Source: Solidesulfovibrio aerotolerans
GTDB lineage: Bacteria; Desulfobacterota; Desulfovibrionia; Desulfovibrionales; Desulfovibrionaceae
Assembly (NCBI RefSeq): GCF_009856865.1
Contig: NZ_WVUD01000025.1
Span: 1-64,000 of the forward strand
Length of the DNA stretch: 64,000 nt
Direction: 5' to 3'
The position numbers and the translations under genes were made by a program. Below are positions 25,011-34,823 of this stretch, in pieces. Position 1 is the first letter of the stretch, and every line of letters begins with the position of its first letter. The notes beneath the pieces are model-generated. The model was not told the origin of the DNA and did no database searches. It was given only the letters and a program-made list of their open reading frames with translations.

Positions 25011-26444
25011 TCAGCCCGCAAAAAGGGCGGCCGTGCGCTCCAGCAGCGCAAGGCTCACCAGGCGCGAGGCCCGATCCCCGTCGCTGTTTTGCAGCAGCCG
25101 CTCAAGATAGCCGGCCAGGGGGCGCACCCCCGGGGCAAACGCGGCGGCAAAGGAGGCGTCCGGCACCCGCCCCCGGCGCAGATCCCGGCCCAGGGCACCG
25201 CCCAGGCGGACCAGTCCCCGCCCCAGGGCAGCGTGCAAGGCCGGTTGGCCGGCGGCCAGGGCTGCTGCCGCCGACCGGGGAGCAGCCGCGTCCCACAGCC
25301 CGAAAATATGGCCGAAGACCGCCCGCCAGAACGCTCCCACCAATTCCCGGCCGTCCGGCCCGGGGCCGGCCTGGCCAGTCAGGGACAACGGCTCCAGCCG
25401 GCGCAAGCCATTCTCGTCCATGACCGTGCGCAACAGTTCAAAGCCCGGGATGCGCGCCCCGCCCAGGCGCGTATCCTCGCCCCGGGCCAGCCGGGCGGCC
25501 ACATAGGCCACCCGGGCCGCATCAAGCCGGTCCCGGCAGACCACCGAGGACCGCAGGCAGGCCCAGCAGCCCCGGCAGGACAAACGCGGGCGCAACACAA
25601 AATGGCCGGGCTGGTAAGGGCCGGTCTCGTGGGCGCTCACCGGCCCGATGGACAGGTTGAGCACCCGCCAGCCGGTCCAGGCGGCCAGATGCATGGGGCC
25701 GGTGTCCGGGCTGACGAGCAAATCCATCTCCTGGCCGAGCAGGGCCAGTTCTTTCAGACCCAGCTTGCCGCACAGATTGGCCACAGGCACCCCGGACAGC
25801 CGGGCCGCCTCGTCCCCAAGGGCCGTCTCGCCCGGACCGCCCAGCAGCACCGGGGTCAGCCCCCGGCGCGCCAGTTCCCGAATGAGGTCTGCAAAAAAGG
25901 CCGGGGCCGGATGTTTGCCCGGCTGGCTGGCCCCGACAAAAAGGCCCACCGTGCGGCGCCCCGGCCCGCCCTGACGCGGCTCGGGCCACGTCGTTTTGGC
26001 AATCAGGCCGGCCGGCACGACATCCAAAGCGTTTAATTCCGCCCAGTGATACCGGCTGTGGCGGTTGAGGTGGACCACCGAGGCCCGGTAGAGCTGCCAG
26101 TCGCCGCGCACCCGGATGATGCCGCCGGCATCGGCCACCGGCCCCAGACGCGTCTCGGCCGGGATTTCCCCGGCCAGCCGGGCCGCCTCGGGCCGGATAC
26201 CCAGATTGATGACCAGACTGTGTTCCCGGTTACCCAGGCGCTCCCGGGCCTGTTCCAGGGAAACGTAGTCGGCCCTGGGGCTGATCTGGGCCAGGGGACC
26301 GGCGAACCCGGCCTCGGCCACCACGGTCACCGGCCGGCCGGGGTGGCAGCGGGCAAGCCACAGCAGCAGCGGATAGGTCAGCAGCAAATCACCCATGCGC
26401 TGGGTCTGGATGACGGCAATGGGCCGGGTGTCGGCATCAGCCAC
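25011..26444 (-). CDS. Glycosyltransferase family 9 (heptosyltransferase-like)
   Basis: 477 residues from GTG 26444, which has GGGGAGGG 6 bases upstream; this start overlaps the preceding stop by 8 bases. The family 9 pattern is visible: IAVIQTQRMGDLLLTYPLL at the N-terminus, VGLFVGASQPGKHPAPAFFADLI, LGGPGE and the nucleotide-sugar site LVSPDTGPMHLAAWTG. A cysteine cluster (RLSCRGCWACLRSSVVC) and a C-terminal helical extension of about 130 residues are additions. Such enzymes transfer ADP-heptose or related sugars. Last gene of an overlapping operon. Confidence 0.85.
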   Translation of the reverse strand: MADADTRPIAVIQTQRMGDLLLTYPLLLWLARCHPGRPVTVVAEAGFAGPLAQISPRADYVSLEQARERLGNREHSLVINLGIRPEAARLAGEIPAETRLGPVADAGGIIRVRGDWQLYRASVVHLNRHSRYHWAELNALDVVPAGLIAKTTWPEPRQGGPGRRTVGLFVGASQPGKHPAPAFFADLIRELARRGLTPVLLGGPGETALGDEAARLSGVPVANLCGKLGLKELALLGQEMDLLVSPDTGPMHLAAWTGWRVLNLSIGPVSAHETGPYQPGHFVLRPRLSCRGCWACLRSSVVCRDRLDAARVAYVAARLARGEDTRLGGARIPGFELLRTVMDENGLRRLEPLSLTGQAGPGPDGRELVGAFWRAVFGHIFGLWDAAAPRSAAAALAAGQPALHAALGRGLVRLGGALGRDLRRGRVPDASFAAAFAPGVRPLAGYLERLLQNSDGDRASRLVSLALLERTAALFAG

Positions 26445-28086
26445 GTCCGCCCTCCCCTGCTCCCTGCCCGGCCAGCCAGGCGTTGACCACGTCCATTTTG
26501 GCCGCATGGTCTGCCGCCAGGGCGGCGAAGGCCGTCTCGGCGGCAGCGGCAATGGCGGTGTCGTCGTATTTGCCATGCAGCTTTAATTGATTGGCAAAGC
26601 CCTGCCCGTAGCCCGCCCCGCCCGGGTTGCCGGCCGCACCCGTGGCCTTGGCGTGGACCACGGTCAGATGGCCGCAATAATACGGCGTCCGCCCGGCCAA
26701 CAGCAGGCGCACATCGTGGTCGAGGTCGTCGTACTGGGTGGGCGAAAACCGGATATCAAAGCCGCCCAGCCCGGCCAGGACCGGACCGGCAAAAAGATGG
26801 CAGCAGCCCGTCACCGAGGCGCACGGGCGGGAAAGCGCAAACTGTCCCCAGTCCGGGGCGGCCAGCCAGGGGCGCGCCAGTTCAAAACCCCGGGCCAAGG
26901 CTCCCGGCTCCCGGGGCGTGGGGAGCAGATGGGCGTCGCCGGACTGGACGTAATGCGGGGCGCTTGCCCCCTGCACCCGGCAGCCCCAGACCCCGGCCCC
27001 GGGACAGGTTTCCACCGCCGCGCCAAACCGGCCCAGCCAGTCCGGCGCAACCAGGGCGTCATCATCTAAATAGGCCGCAAAAGCGCAGGCGCGCACCGCA
27101 GGCAAGGCGGCCAGCCAGTTGCGGGCGGCCGGCGCGCCGATATTGACCGGCAACCGCACCGTGGCCAGGCGCTCCCCGAACTGCCCGGCGGCAGCGGTAA
27201 GGACTGCGGCCACGTCGGTCCCCGGGCTGCCGTTGTCCAGGACCACCAGCCGCGCCTGGGGGGCCAGCCGCCAATCGGTTGCGGCCAGGGCATCCAAGGT
27301 GCGGGCCAGCAGGGCCGGGCTGTTGTAGCAATAGACCAGCACGGCAACAGACCCGGGCAGCGGCACGACCCGGCGATCCAGGCCGGATATAACGTCGGCG
27401 AACCGGGCCACAAGCAGGCTGTCCCAGGGTCGCAGCGCCCAGGCGGCGGCAAATTGCGCCAGCGCCTCGCGCCGCTCGCCCAGAGCCAGCCAAGCCTCGG
27501 CCAGCCGCAGCCGGGCCGCGCCAGTGGGCAAAATATCCAAGGCCAGCCGCAACCGGGCTTGCGCTTCCCCGGCCCGGCCGTCCAGCAAGGCCAGTTCGCC
27601 GGCCGCCATCTGGCCCGGGCCGGCCAGATCGCCCGAAAGTCCGGCAAAGACGGCCTCAATTTCGCGCGCGCTCTCCCCGGCCGGCAGCATGGGGGCCAGC
27701 GCCGCCAGCCGGGCCAGGACGCCGGTATCGCCCGGGGCCTTTTGCTGGCGCGCCAGCAGATAGGCGACCATCCGGGCGATATCGCGCCGGGCGGCCAGAC
27801 GCTCGAAATACGGCTCCGGTTCGGCCGCACCGGCGCAGGCCGCCACGGCAGCGGCCAGACGGCCGGCCAAGGACGACGGTCCCAGACGCCGGGCGGCCAG
27901 ACGCGCGGCAGCCGGGTCAAACGGCAGCTCCTCCCACACGGCCAGGGCCAGCCCGTCGGCCAGGGCCGCAGTGTGCCGCCCGCCAGCCAGGGCCGCATCC
28001 CGGGCCGGGATCAGGCCGGTCCCTGTGCCGCCCACGGCCAGCAGCCGGGCCAGGGCCTGGGGGACGGTGGAGGGCAAATCCGTCAT
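26437..28086 (-). CDS. Glycosyltransferase family 2 with helical N-terminus
   Basis: 549 residues. Residues 1-235 are Ala/Leu-rich helices resembling TPR repeats ([37 protein letters not shown], in part). A GT-A domain follows (about 245-500): [21 protein letters not shown], the DxD-like [12 protein letters not shown], and [15 protein letters not shown]. The substrate cannot be told. ATG 28086 overlaps the upstream stop as ATGA, so translation is coupled. Confidence 0.8.
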   Translation of the reverse strand: MTDLPSTVPQALARLLAVGGTGTGLIPARDAALAGGRHTAALADGLALAVWEELPFDPAAARLAARRLGPSSLAGRLAAAVAACAGAAEPEPYFERLAARRDIARMVAYLLARQQKAPGDTGVLARLAALAPMLPAGESAREIEAVFAGLSGDLAGPGQMAAGELALLDGRAGEAQARLRLALDILPTGAARLRLAEAWLALGERREALAQFAAAWALRPWDSLLVARFADVISGLDRRVVPLPGSVAVLVYCYNSPALLARTLDALAATDWRLAPQARLVVLDNGSPGTDVAAVLTAAAGQFGERLATVRLPVNIGAPAARNWLAALPAVRACAFAAYLDDDALVAPDWLGRFGAAVETCPGAGVWGCRVQGASAPHYVQSGDAHLLPTPREPGALARGFELARPWLAAPDWGQFALSRPCASVTGCCHLFAGPVLAGLGGFDIRFSPTQYDDLDHDVRLLLAGRTPYYCGHLTVVHAKATGAAGNPGGAGYGQGFANQLKLHGKYDDTAIAAAAETAFAALAADHAAKMDVVNAWLAGQGAGEGGRG

Positions 28087-29786
28087 AACGGCCCTTTCCC
28101 GCCAAAAGTAGCGCCCATGATGGCAAAAAGCTCGGTCATGCGGCGGGTATAGGTATGTTCGGCCAGCAGGCGGCGGTGCCCGGCGGCGGCCATGCGCTCC
28201 CGGGCGGCCGGATCGGCCAGATAGCGGCTGACAAGGTCGCCGATTTCCTCGGGATCGTTATACACCGCCACTTCCCGGCCCGGCTCAAAAAGCCGTTCCA
28301 TCTGCCGCCGGGCGTCAGTCAAAAGAAAGGCCCGGCAGGCCGGCGCGTCAAAGACCCGCTGGTTGACCGCCCCTTTCATCTGCAGGCTGGTGGCGTTGAA
28401 ATTGATCTCGGACAGCGGATAGAAATCAGGCAATTGGTCATAATAGGCCAGTTCCGGCAGATAGCGCCAGGCCGTCCCCTCGCCGGCAAAGGTCTCGCGC
28501 CAGCCCGGATCGCCGACCAGACTGGGGTGCCAGGGCAGGGTCCGGGACACGCACGCGGCCCGGTAGCGCCGGGTGGATTCCCAGATGACAGCCGTGGCAT
28601 AGGCGAGCTGCCGTTCGATGCTGCCAAGCCCCTCGTAGGCCGGCAACAGTTCGGGCCGGGCCTCGGCCAGATGCTGGCGCACGGTGCGGCACCGGGACGC
28701 GCCAAAGGAATCAGCCAGGGCAGGGAAAGCCTCGGCCAAAACCGGCGGTGGCGCAGCAGCGGCCAGACGCAGGCCGGTTTTGCGCCACATGGAATTGCCG
28801 ACAAAGGACACCCGGGCGCGCCAGGGATGGTCCGGGGCCAGCCGGGGGCGCGGGCAAAACCGCGTCTCGTCGGCGGCCAGGGGCAGATAGTGGACCTGGG
28901 GAAATCCGGCGGTGACAAGCGGGGCCACGCTGTCGGCGTCCCAGGTGAAAAGGACGGTGTCGCGCGTGGCAGCCGGGGCATAGAGCGGCAGGATCAATTC
29001 CGGGCTGTCCACAAACCACGAGGCCAGGGGCAGGCCCAGGGTGTCCAGAAGGGAGAGCAGCACGCCCTCGCGGTCCACGCCCATATGATTGATGGTAAGC
29101 ACGAAATCCGGCCGAAACGCGGCCACGGTCTGGCGCACCAGGGCGATAAAGGCGTCGCGGTCCAGCTCGTCGCCGGTTTCCAGATAGTGGCACGGCGCAC
29201 CCAGGCGGGCACACGCGGCCGTAACCTCGCCCAGGAGAAACAGTTTGTTGGTCAGGCACAGCACGCGCGGCAGAACGTTTTGGAAACGCGGCGCTTTGGC
29301 TGCCGGTTCCCCGGCCAGGGCCGCAGCCAGGGCGGCAAAATAGGCCGGATGCAGGCGCTTGTGCACGGGATGCTGGGAAATATGGAGGGTGGTGAAACCG
29401 TGGCTGCGGGCAAATTCCCGCACCTGCCGGGCCGCCAGGAGGGGGTCGGGCGCATCGATCCACAGCGCCGCGGCATCCTTGGCCAAGGCCGCCTCGGCTC
29501 CGGTTGCTGCAGCGATGGCCGGGTCGCGGTCCACAACCGCCACCGGGACGCCGGCCCGGCGACAGTGGGCCGCCGCCAGCCCCAGGCCGGCTCCGAGAAA
29601 AACCGGCAACGCGCCCGAGGCCAGGGCCGTTTCGGCCCGACGCCGGGCTGCGGCCTGGGCGTTGCGGCCGCAAAGGCTCCAGGTCTTGCCGCCAACGGTC
29701 AGACGCACATCAACGACGCGCCCCTGCGTAACCACGGGCACGGCCGCACTGACCGGCGCAGCCGCTTCCGTTTCGACGCTAGCCAC
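28083..29786 (-). CDS. Glycosyltransferase-like protein (GT-B type, DUF3880-like)
   Basis: About 567 residues from GTG 29786; an upstream in-frame extension runs into the STAS gene. GGAG lies only 3 bases from this GTG, so the start is uncertain. The middle part has a GT-B layout: [45 protein letters not shown], then a nucleotide-sugar half ending in glycosyltransferase-1-type helices ([38 protein letters not shown], in part). Proteins of this type often act in glycan or flagellin glycosylation loci. It overlaps both neighbours. Confidence 0.72.
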   Translation of the reverse strand: MASVETEAAAPVSAAVPVVTQGRVVDVRLTVGGKTWSLCGRNAQAAARRRAETALASGALPVFLGAGLGLAAAHCRRAGVPVAVVDRDPAIAAATGAEAALAKDAAALWIDAPDPLLAARQVREFARSHGFTTLHISQHPVHKRLHPAYFAALAAALAGEPAAKAPRFQNVLPRVLCLTNKLFLLGEVTAACARLGAPCHYLETGDELDRDAFIALVRQTVAAFRPDFVLTINHMGVDREGVLLSLLDTLGLPLASWFVDSPELILPLYAPAATRDTVLFTWDADSVAPLVTAGFPQVHYLPLAADETRFCPRPRLAPDHPWRARVSFVGNSMWRKTGLRLAAAAPPPVLAEAFPALADSFGASRCRTVRQHLAEARPELLPAYEGLGSIERQLAYATAVIWESTRRYRAACVSRTLPWHPSLVGDPGWRETFAGEGTAWRYLPELAYYDQLPDFYPLSEINFNATSLQMKGAVNQRVFDAPACRAFLLTDARRQMERLFEPGREVAVYNDPEEIGDLVSRYLADPAARERMAAAGHRRLLAEHTYTRRMTELFAIMGATFGGKGPL

Positions 29787-30120
29787 ACACTCCGGCCAGG
29801 GCCGCCTGATCGGGCAGCACCGTAAAAAAACCAATAAGCTGCACAAGCCCCAGGGTCTTTTCCACGGCCGGGCTTAACTGGTAGAGATAAAAAGCTTTGC
29901 CGGCGCTTTTCATGCGCGTGTTCACGGAGACCAACAAGCCGATGCCCGAAGAATCCATAAACGGCACGGCCGACAGATCGATGACCACCACCGCCACATC
30001 GCCTTCGCCGAGTTCCCTGTCCAGGCGGCGTTTGAGGTCGCCCGTCATCTCGAGGGTGATCTCACCGGCGTACTTGAGCAGCAACGCCCCGCCCTCACGC
30101 CGAATCGTTAGGTTTTCCAC
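29779..30120 (-). CDS. STAS-domain anti-sigma factor antagonist
   Basis: 113 residues, the usual length for an RsbV/SpoIIAA-like protein. The phosphorylatable Ser lies in the motif [14 protein letters not shown] (residues about 50-63). The start is GTG 30120 with GGGGC upstream, 13 bases inside the end of the kinase gene. In the known switch the antagonist binds the kinase when unphosphorylated and frees a partner. It overlaps the downstream glycosyltransferase by 8 bases. Confidence 0.9.
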   Translation of the reverse strand: MENLTIRREGGALLLKYAGEITLEMTGDLKRRLDRELGEGDVAVVVIDLSAVPFMDSSGIGLLVSVNTRMKSAGKAFYLYQLSPAVEKTLGLVQLIGFFTVLPDQAALAGVCG

Positions 30121-30536
30121 TGCGCCGCCCCTATATCTTTATGAATGAAGACCACGTTTTCCCCGTCCCGGCGCTGCACCCGGCAGTCGCTGGCGAGCAT
30201 GCGCATGATGTACATGCCCCGGCCGCCCTCGGCGTCCGGCCCTGGATTCTCAAACCGCACCCCGGAGCCAAAGCCCTGGCCCCAGTCCACGATCTCCAAT
30301 TCGATCCACGCGCCAGGGGTGACGGCAAGCCGCACTTCCAGCGGCCCGGGCTCGCCGCCGTAGGCATGGCGGCAGACGTTGGCGCAGGCCTCAGTCAAAA
30401 TGATGTCCAGATCGTGCAGGATGTCGCCGTCAGCGACATGCCCGGCCAGATAGTCCACCACTTCTTTGGCCAGCCGCCGACTGTCCCCTGGATGGGAAAT
30501 AGTCCGAAAGACCTTGCGGGTCACCGCACGCTCCAT
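30108..30536 (-). CDS. RsbW-like anti-sigma serine kinase (HATPase)
   Basis: 142 residues. The GHKL ATPase motifs are visible: ILTEACANVCRHAYGG (N box with Glu and Asn), DWGQGFG (G1), EGGRGMYIMRMLASDC (G2). This is the partner expected for the STAS protein encoded next to it. No sigma factor of the SigB type is encoded in the window, so the target is unknown. ATG 30536 follows AAAAGGA at short spacing. Confidence 0.88.
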   Translation of the reverse strand: MERAVTRKVFRTISHPGDSRRLAKEVVDYLAGHVADGDILHDLDIILTEACANVCRHAYGGEPGPLEVRLAVTPGAWIELEIVDWGQGFGSGVRFENPGPDAEGGRGMYIMRMLASDCRVQRRDGENVVFIHKDIGAAQWKT

Positions 30537-30673
30537 GTCCTTTTACTCCGGGGCTGCCCCGACGCCGTTCGCCGCGCCTTGCCCCGCTTAGGGTTTGCGC
30601 CGAAACGCCGGGCCGCGTCAAGTGGCCGTTTCAAAATCCCCTGACCGCTTTCCCACACGCCACGAGAGGCGCT

Positions 30674-32065
30674 TTAAGCCGGGTATTCGGCCGGGTCGAT
30701 GCGGTGCTTCTGAATTTTGTTCCAGAGATTTTTGGGGCTCACCCCCAGGCTGCGGGCCGCGTCTTTCTGGACGCCGCCAGCCTTTTGAAGCGCCGCCAGG
30801 ATCATATTGCGCTCCATATCCTGGAGGGTGTCGCGCAGGTTGCCGGCCACCGCCTCCGGCAGGCACACCCCGGCCTCGGCCGGCTGTTGCCGCACCGGGG
30901 CGTCCAGGGCGCGGCTGATCTCCTGGGCTGTGAGCACCTCGCCGGAACTCATGATGGCGGCGCGTTCCAGCAGATTGGCCAGTTGGCGGACGTTGCCCGG
31001 CCAGTCGTAGGCAAACAGGAGCTGCATGCCCTCCCGGGAAACCCCGCGCAGATTGACGCCAACGCGAGGGCCGATGCGTTCCAGAAAGTGGCCGACGAGG
31101 AGCGGCAGATCGTCCTTGCGCTCACGCAGGGGCGGCAGGGGGATGGCGGCCACACTTAAGCGGTAATAGAGGTCAGCCCGAAAGGTCTTGGCCGCAGCCA
31201 TGGTCTGCAAGTCCTGGTTGGTGGCGGCGATGATGCGGATATCGATGTCGATGGGTTTGACCCCGCCCACGCGCTCGATCTGCTTCTGTTCCACGGCCCG
31301 CAGGAGCTTTGGCTGGAGAAACAGCGGCATATCGCCGATTTCGTCGAGCATGATGGTGCCTTTGTTGGCCAGCTCGAACTTACCCTTTTTCTGGGCCGCA
31401 GCCCCGGTAAACGCGCCTTTTTCGTGGCCAAAAAGCTCTGATTCCAAAAGATTTTCAGGAATGGCGGCGCAGTTGACCTTGATAAAGGGCATATCCGCCC
31501 GTTTGCTTTGCGCCTGGATGGCGTCGGCCACCACTTCCTTGCCGCAGCCGGACTCGCCGGTGATGAGCACGGTGGAATCCAGCGGGGCCACCCGGCGCAC
31601 CATGTCCACCACCGCGCGCATGGCCAGGGACTGGCCGACGATGATCGGCCCCTTGCCCGAAGCCATGGCGGATTTGAGGCGACGCAGTTCGCCCAGCAGT
31701 TCCTGGCGTTCCAGGGCGCGTCGGATGACCACTTCCATTTCGGCCAGGGAAAAGGGCTTGGAAAAAAAGTCGTAGGCCCCGAGTTTGACGGCTTCCAGGG
31801 CTTTTTCCCGGGCCGAGTAGCCGGACATGACGATGACCTCGCTGCCCGGGACCGCTTCCTTTATTTTGGAAAGCCCCTCGATGCCGTCCATGCCCGGCAG
31901 CATGACGTCGGTGAGCACCAGATCAAAGGCCTCGGCCTTGGCCCTGGCCACGCCCTCCTCGGCCGAACCGACGCCGACCGGGTCGAAATGCCAGGAGAGC
32001 AGCGCCTCGCACAACATCTCCCGAAAGGCGGCATCATCGTCTATGACCAGGATTCGGGCGGCCAT
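30674..32065 (-). CDS. Sigma-54-dependent response regulator (NtrC family)
   Basis: 463 residues. Receiver domain 1-118 with Asp53 (LTDVMLPGMDG) and Lys103; AAA+ domain about 143-375 with Walker A GESGCGKE, the sigma-54-contacting GAFTGA loop and Walker B MLDEIGD; then a Fis-type HTH (NMILAALQKAGGVQKDAARSLGV, in part). It can activate sigma-54 promoters, such as the two flagellar ones in this window, but that link is only inferred. ATG 32065 has GGAG upstream. It follows the HDOD gene by 31 bases. Confidence 0.93.
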   Translation of the reverse strand: MAARILVIDDDAAFREMLCEALLSWHFDPVGVGSAEEGVARAKAEAFDLVLTDVMLPGMDGIEGLSKIKEAVPGSEVIVMSGYSAREKALEAVKLGAYDFFSKPFSLAEMEVVIRRALERQELLGELRRLKSAMASGKGPIIVGQSLAMRAVVDMVRRVAPLDSTVLITGESGCGKEVVADAIQAQSKRADMPFIKVNCAAIPENLLESELFGHEKGAFTGAAAQKKGKFELANKGTIMLDEIGDMPLFLQPKLLRAVEQKQIERVGGVKPIDIDIRIIAATNQDLQTMAAAKTFRADLYYRLSVAAIPLPPLRERKDDLPLLVGHFLERIGPRVGVNLRGVSREGMQLLFAYDWPGNVRQLANLLERAAIMSSGEVLTAQEISRALDAPVRQQPAEAGVCLPEAVAGNLRDTLQDMERNMILAALQKAGGVQKDAARSLGVSPKNLWNKIQKHRIDPAEYPA

Positions 32066-32096
32066 CAGCGCTCCGTCAGGGCTTTCGTGGACCGCA

Positions 32097-33434
32097 TCAT
32101 GGCGGCCCCTGGTGATCCGGGAAAAAACTCCGCATGGTTTCCGCCAGCCTGTCTTCCATAACCGGCACCAGGGCCGCCAGGCTGTCACCGGTCAGGCCCA
32201 AGGCCTGCCAGGCGTCGTCGTCAAGGGCCGGGGTGCGGCGATTGCCGCTGCCGCCCCAGGCCATGGCCGTGGCCACGACATCGGCCAGATGAATCACGGC
32301 CGCCTCATCGGTATAGATCGGATCGCCGGGGTCGTGGTGGCAGCGCACCATTTTTTCCAGATTGACCGGGAACTGCCATTTCTGAAGCAGATGCCCGGCC
32401 AGGACGGCGTGGTCAAAGCCCATGACGGCCCGTTCGGCCAGATACAGGGGTTCGGTCTCGGCCTCGGCCCGGCGCATGGCCGCCCCGATATGCGGGGTTG
32501 CCTGCTTGAAAACGAGAATGCGGCCGAAGTCGTGCAACAGACCGGCCACAAAGGCGGTTTCGGGATTGGCCTTGCCCGTGGCGGCGGCAATGGCCTGGGC
32601 GGCCACGGCGCAGCCCACGCTGTGTTCCCAGAAAAGATGCATGTTGACCCATTTGGGCGGGATGTCCTGAAAAAGCGGCAGGACCGAGACGCCAAGGGCC
32701 AGGGTGGACAACTGGCGGGCCCCGACCACCAGGACGGCCCGGGACAGGCTGTCGACCTTGGCCGGAAACCGGCCTTTCATGGCCCGCATGGTCCGGCCGT
32801 AGTAGGAACTGTTGACCAGCCGCAGGAGCTTGGCCGCCAGCGACGGGTCGTGCTTGATGCTGTCGGCCGCGTCATCGACGGTGCTGGTCGGGTCGCGCAG
32901 CACTTCGTTGATGCGCAGATAGACTTCCGGCGGGCTGACGAGTTTGGGTTCGTCGCGAAGGAGGGATTCAAGCGTCAGGGGGGGGACGACGGCGGGCGCT
33001 TCGCCGGGGGGGGCGGACCGGTCTTCCCAGGGCTCCTCGGCCCCGGCGTCGCCGGCGGCGGTGCGCTTTCGCACCTCACGGTCCAAGGCCAGCCGGGTCA
33101 GTGCGGCCCAGGCCGGACTGTCCGGCTTAAAACAGGCGAAACGCGCCCGAACCGACGCGGTGGCAAGCTCCAGGACGTTCGTTCCAACCGTGCCAGCCGG
33201 GCCGGCTGTGGCCGCCACCGGCGGTTCCAGCTCGGCCGGCCCGGGTGCCGTCTCGCCCAGGACCACCACGGCGTCGAGGTTCCAGGCGGTGAGCGACTTC
33301 AGATGCCCGGTGTCGAGGACCGTGCCCCGGGGCATGAGAAAACGCCCGCCCGGGGTTCGTACGTCCTCGGCCAGGACCATGCCTGAAAAAAGCTCGGAAA
33401 TAGTGCGTCTGACCATGGCCGCCCGTCTATCCAT
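32097..33434 (-). CDS. HDOD domain protein
   Basis: 445 residues. The N-terminal 60 residues (LFSGMVLAEDVRTPGGRFLMPRGTVL, in part) resemble the short domain before HD-GYP/HDOD modules. The HDOD domain covers about 175-400 (ADSIKHDPSLAAKLLRLVNSSYYG, TAFVAGLLHDFGRILVF, ERAVMGFDHAVLAGHLLQKW, in part). HDOD proteins are signalling adaptors without proven enzyme activity. ATG 33434 lacks a good Shine-Dalgarno; ATG 33416 (6 residues shorter) is an equal choice. It is followed by the sigma-54 response regulator, probably one operon. Confidence 0.85.
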   Translation of the reverse strand: MDRRAAMVRRTISELFSGMVLAEDVRTPGGRFLMPRGTVLDTGHLKSLTAWNLDAVVVLGETAPGPAELEPPVAATAGPAGTVGTNVLELATASVRARFACFKPDSPAWAALTRLALDREVRKRTAAGDAGAEEPWEDRSAPPGEAPAVVPPLTLESLLRDEPKLVSPPEVYLRINEVLRDPTSTVDDAADSIKHDPSLAAKLLRLVNSSYYGRTMRAMKGRFPAKVDSLSRAVLVVGARQLSTLALGVSVLPLFQDIPPKWVNMHLFWEHSVGCAVAAQAIAAATGKANPETAFVAGLLHDFGRILVFKQATPHIGAAMRRAEAETEPLYLAERAVMGFDHAVLAGHLLQKWQFPVNLEKMVRCHHDPGDPIYTDEAAVIHLADVVATAMAWGGSGNRRTPALDDDAWQALGLTGDSLAALVPVMEDRLAETMRSFFPDHQGPP

Positions 33435-33487
33435 TTTGCACGTACTACGCCAGTGATTGCGTGATCATACGGGTTTGCGCCAAGCTG

Positions 33488-34663
33488 TCAAGAAAGCCCG
33501 GGCTCGCCCGACGCCGGCTCCCCGAAGCGATCGGCGATCTCGATGATCAGTCTGGACGGCCGCCCCGGCTCGGCCGGTTTGTGGCGAACGGCCCCGCCGT
33601 TCTCATTGAGAAAGTTGATTCCGGCCGCCACGGCGGCCTCGCCAATTTCCGGCAGGCCGACGCCTTCCAGCACCAGGACGGCCCGGCCGCCCGAGGCCTT
33701 CTCCAGCCGCACCGTCACCGAAGCCGTGGCCGCATCCAGGGCCTGGCGCAAAAGAGCCGCCAACCCGGCCAGAAAAGGCTGTTTGCGCGTGCGGATGCGC
33801 ACGTTTTCGGCCAGATCGCGCACGACCGGATCGCTGCCGGCAGACCGGGGCATGCGGTCAAGGATGGCCGCCACTTCCTCGTTAAGGCGCACCTCCTGCA
33901 AATAGGGCCGGGTCTTGACCCGGCGTTCAAATTCGCCCCGATGCCGTTCCAGGGCTGCCGTCATCTGCTCCTTGACCTCGGCCAAGGCTTCCACCCCGGC
34001 CACAAGGCGCGGCATGGCCCGGACCAGGACGGTTTCTTCGAGGATGGCGGCAGTGGCCAAGGCTTTGGCGCTGTCGCTGCTGCGGATGTCCTGGGCAAGC
34101 GTTGCAAACGCTGCGGCCAGCCGCGGCGCGGCGGCCAAGGCCCGGGACAGGCGCAACAGTTCCAGATCCAGGGCTGACAGGCTGTTGCCGACCGCGTGCA
34201 GATACGCCCCGGCCGCCTCCAGGCGGCCGGCGGCAAAGGCGGCTTCAGCCTCTGACGCGGCCAGCCGTTCCCGCAACCGGGCTTCGCGCAAGGCCCGGGT
34301 GCGCAGGCGCAGGATATCGGTGCGCCGGGCCATGCGCCGGGCCAGGGCGGCGTGGGCCACCAGCAAAGCGGCCTCGGCCACGCGCCGACGCCGGGCATCG
34401 CGCGCAGCAAGCAAGGCCAGTCCCAGGCCGCCGACGCTGGCCAGCCCCAGCACCAGACGCATCCGCAACACCCGGGCCGCAATCGACGGCGTGGCCGCGA
34501 CCTGCGTGTGCAGCAGTTGTTCGTAGTCGAGGAACACGTACCAGCCAAGGACGATGCAGATGGCCACGGCCAGGGGCAGGATCAGATCGATTTCCCGCAG
34601 TCCCTGCCGGGGCGCGGGACCGGGATCAGACGTTTGGGGAGGCGGATCGGGCGCAGTCGGCAT
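33488..34663 (-). CDS. Membrane-anchored degenerate histidine-kinase-like protein
   Basis: 391 residues; ATG 34663 follows CAGGAGGG. Two membrane segments (about 25-45 and 70-90) bracket a short outside loop, followed by Arg/Ala-rich helices. A HisKA-like helix (LHAVGNSLSALDLELLRLSR) with His near residue 160 is followed by an ATPase-like domain (AENVRIRTRKQPFLAGLAAL, VLVLEGVGLPEIG) in which the usual DxGxG and G2 boxes are not recognisable. It may be a pseudo-kinase. It lies 53 bases before the HDOD gene, so it could feed that protein or the response regulator. Confidence 0.65.
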   Translation of the reverse strand: MPTAPDPPPQTSDPGPAPRQGLREIDLILPLAVAICIVLGWYVFLDYEQLLHTQVAATPSIAARVLRMRLVLGLASVGGLGLALLAARDARRRRVAEAALLVAHAALARRMARRTDILRLRTRALREARLRERLAASEAEAAFAAGRLEAAGAYLHAVGNSLSALDLELLRLSRALAAAPRLAAAFATLAQDIRSSDSAKALATAAILEETVLVRAMPRLVAGVEALAEVKEQMTAALERHRGEFERRVKTRPYLQEVRLNEEVAAILDRMPRSAGSDPVVRDLAENVRIRTRKQPFLAGLAALLRQALDAATASVTVRLEKASGGRAVLVLEGVGLPEIGEAAVAAGINFLNENGGAVRHKPAEPGRPSRLIIEIADRFGEPASGEPGLS

Positions 34664-34823
34664 AACTCCCTCCTGGCCTGGCCCGGGGGTGGCCGGCTTG
34701 CGCCGGGCACCCCCGGGCCGGTCACAAGCGACGCCCGGACCGGATGCCGGCGCGCCTGCCGCCAAGCCCTTCCCCAGGCCGGACCTCGGGAATGCTGGCG
34801 GCGTCGCGCGCCTGTCTCAGGAG

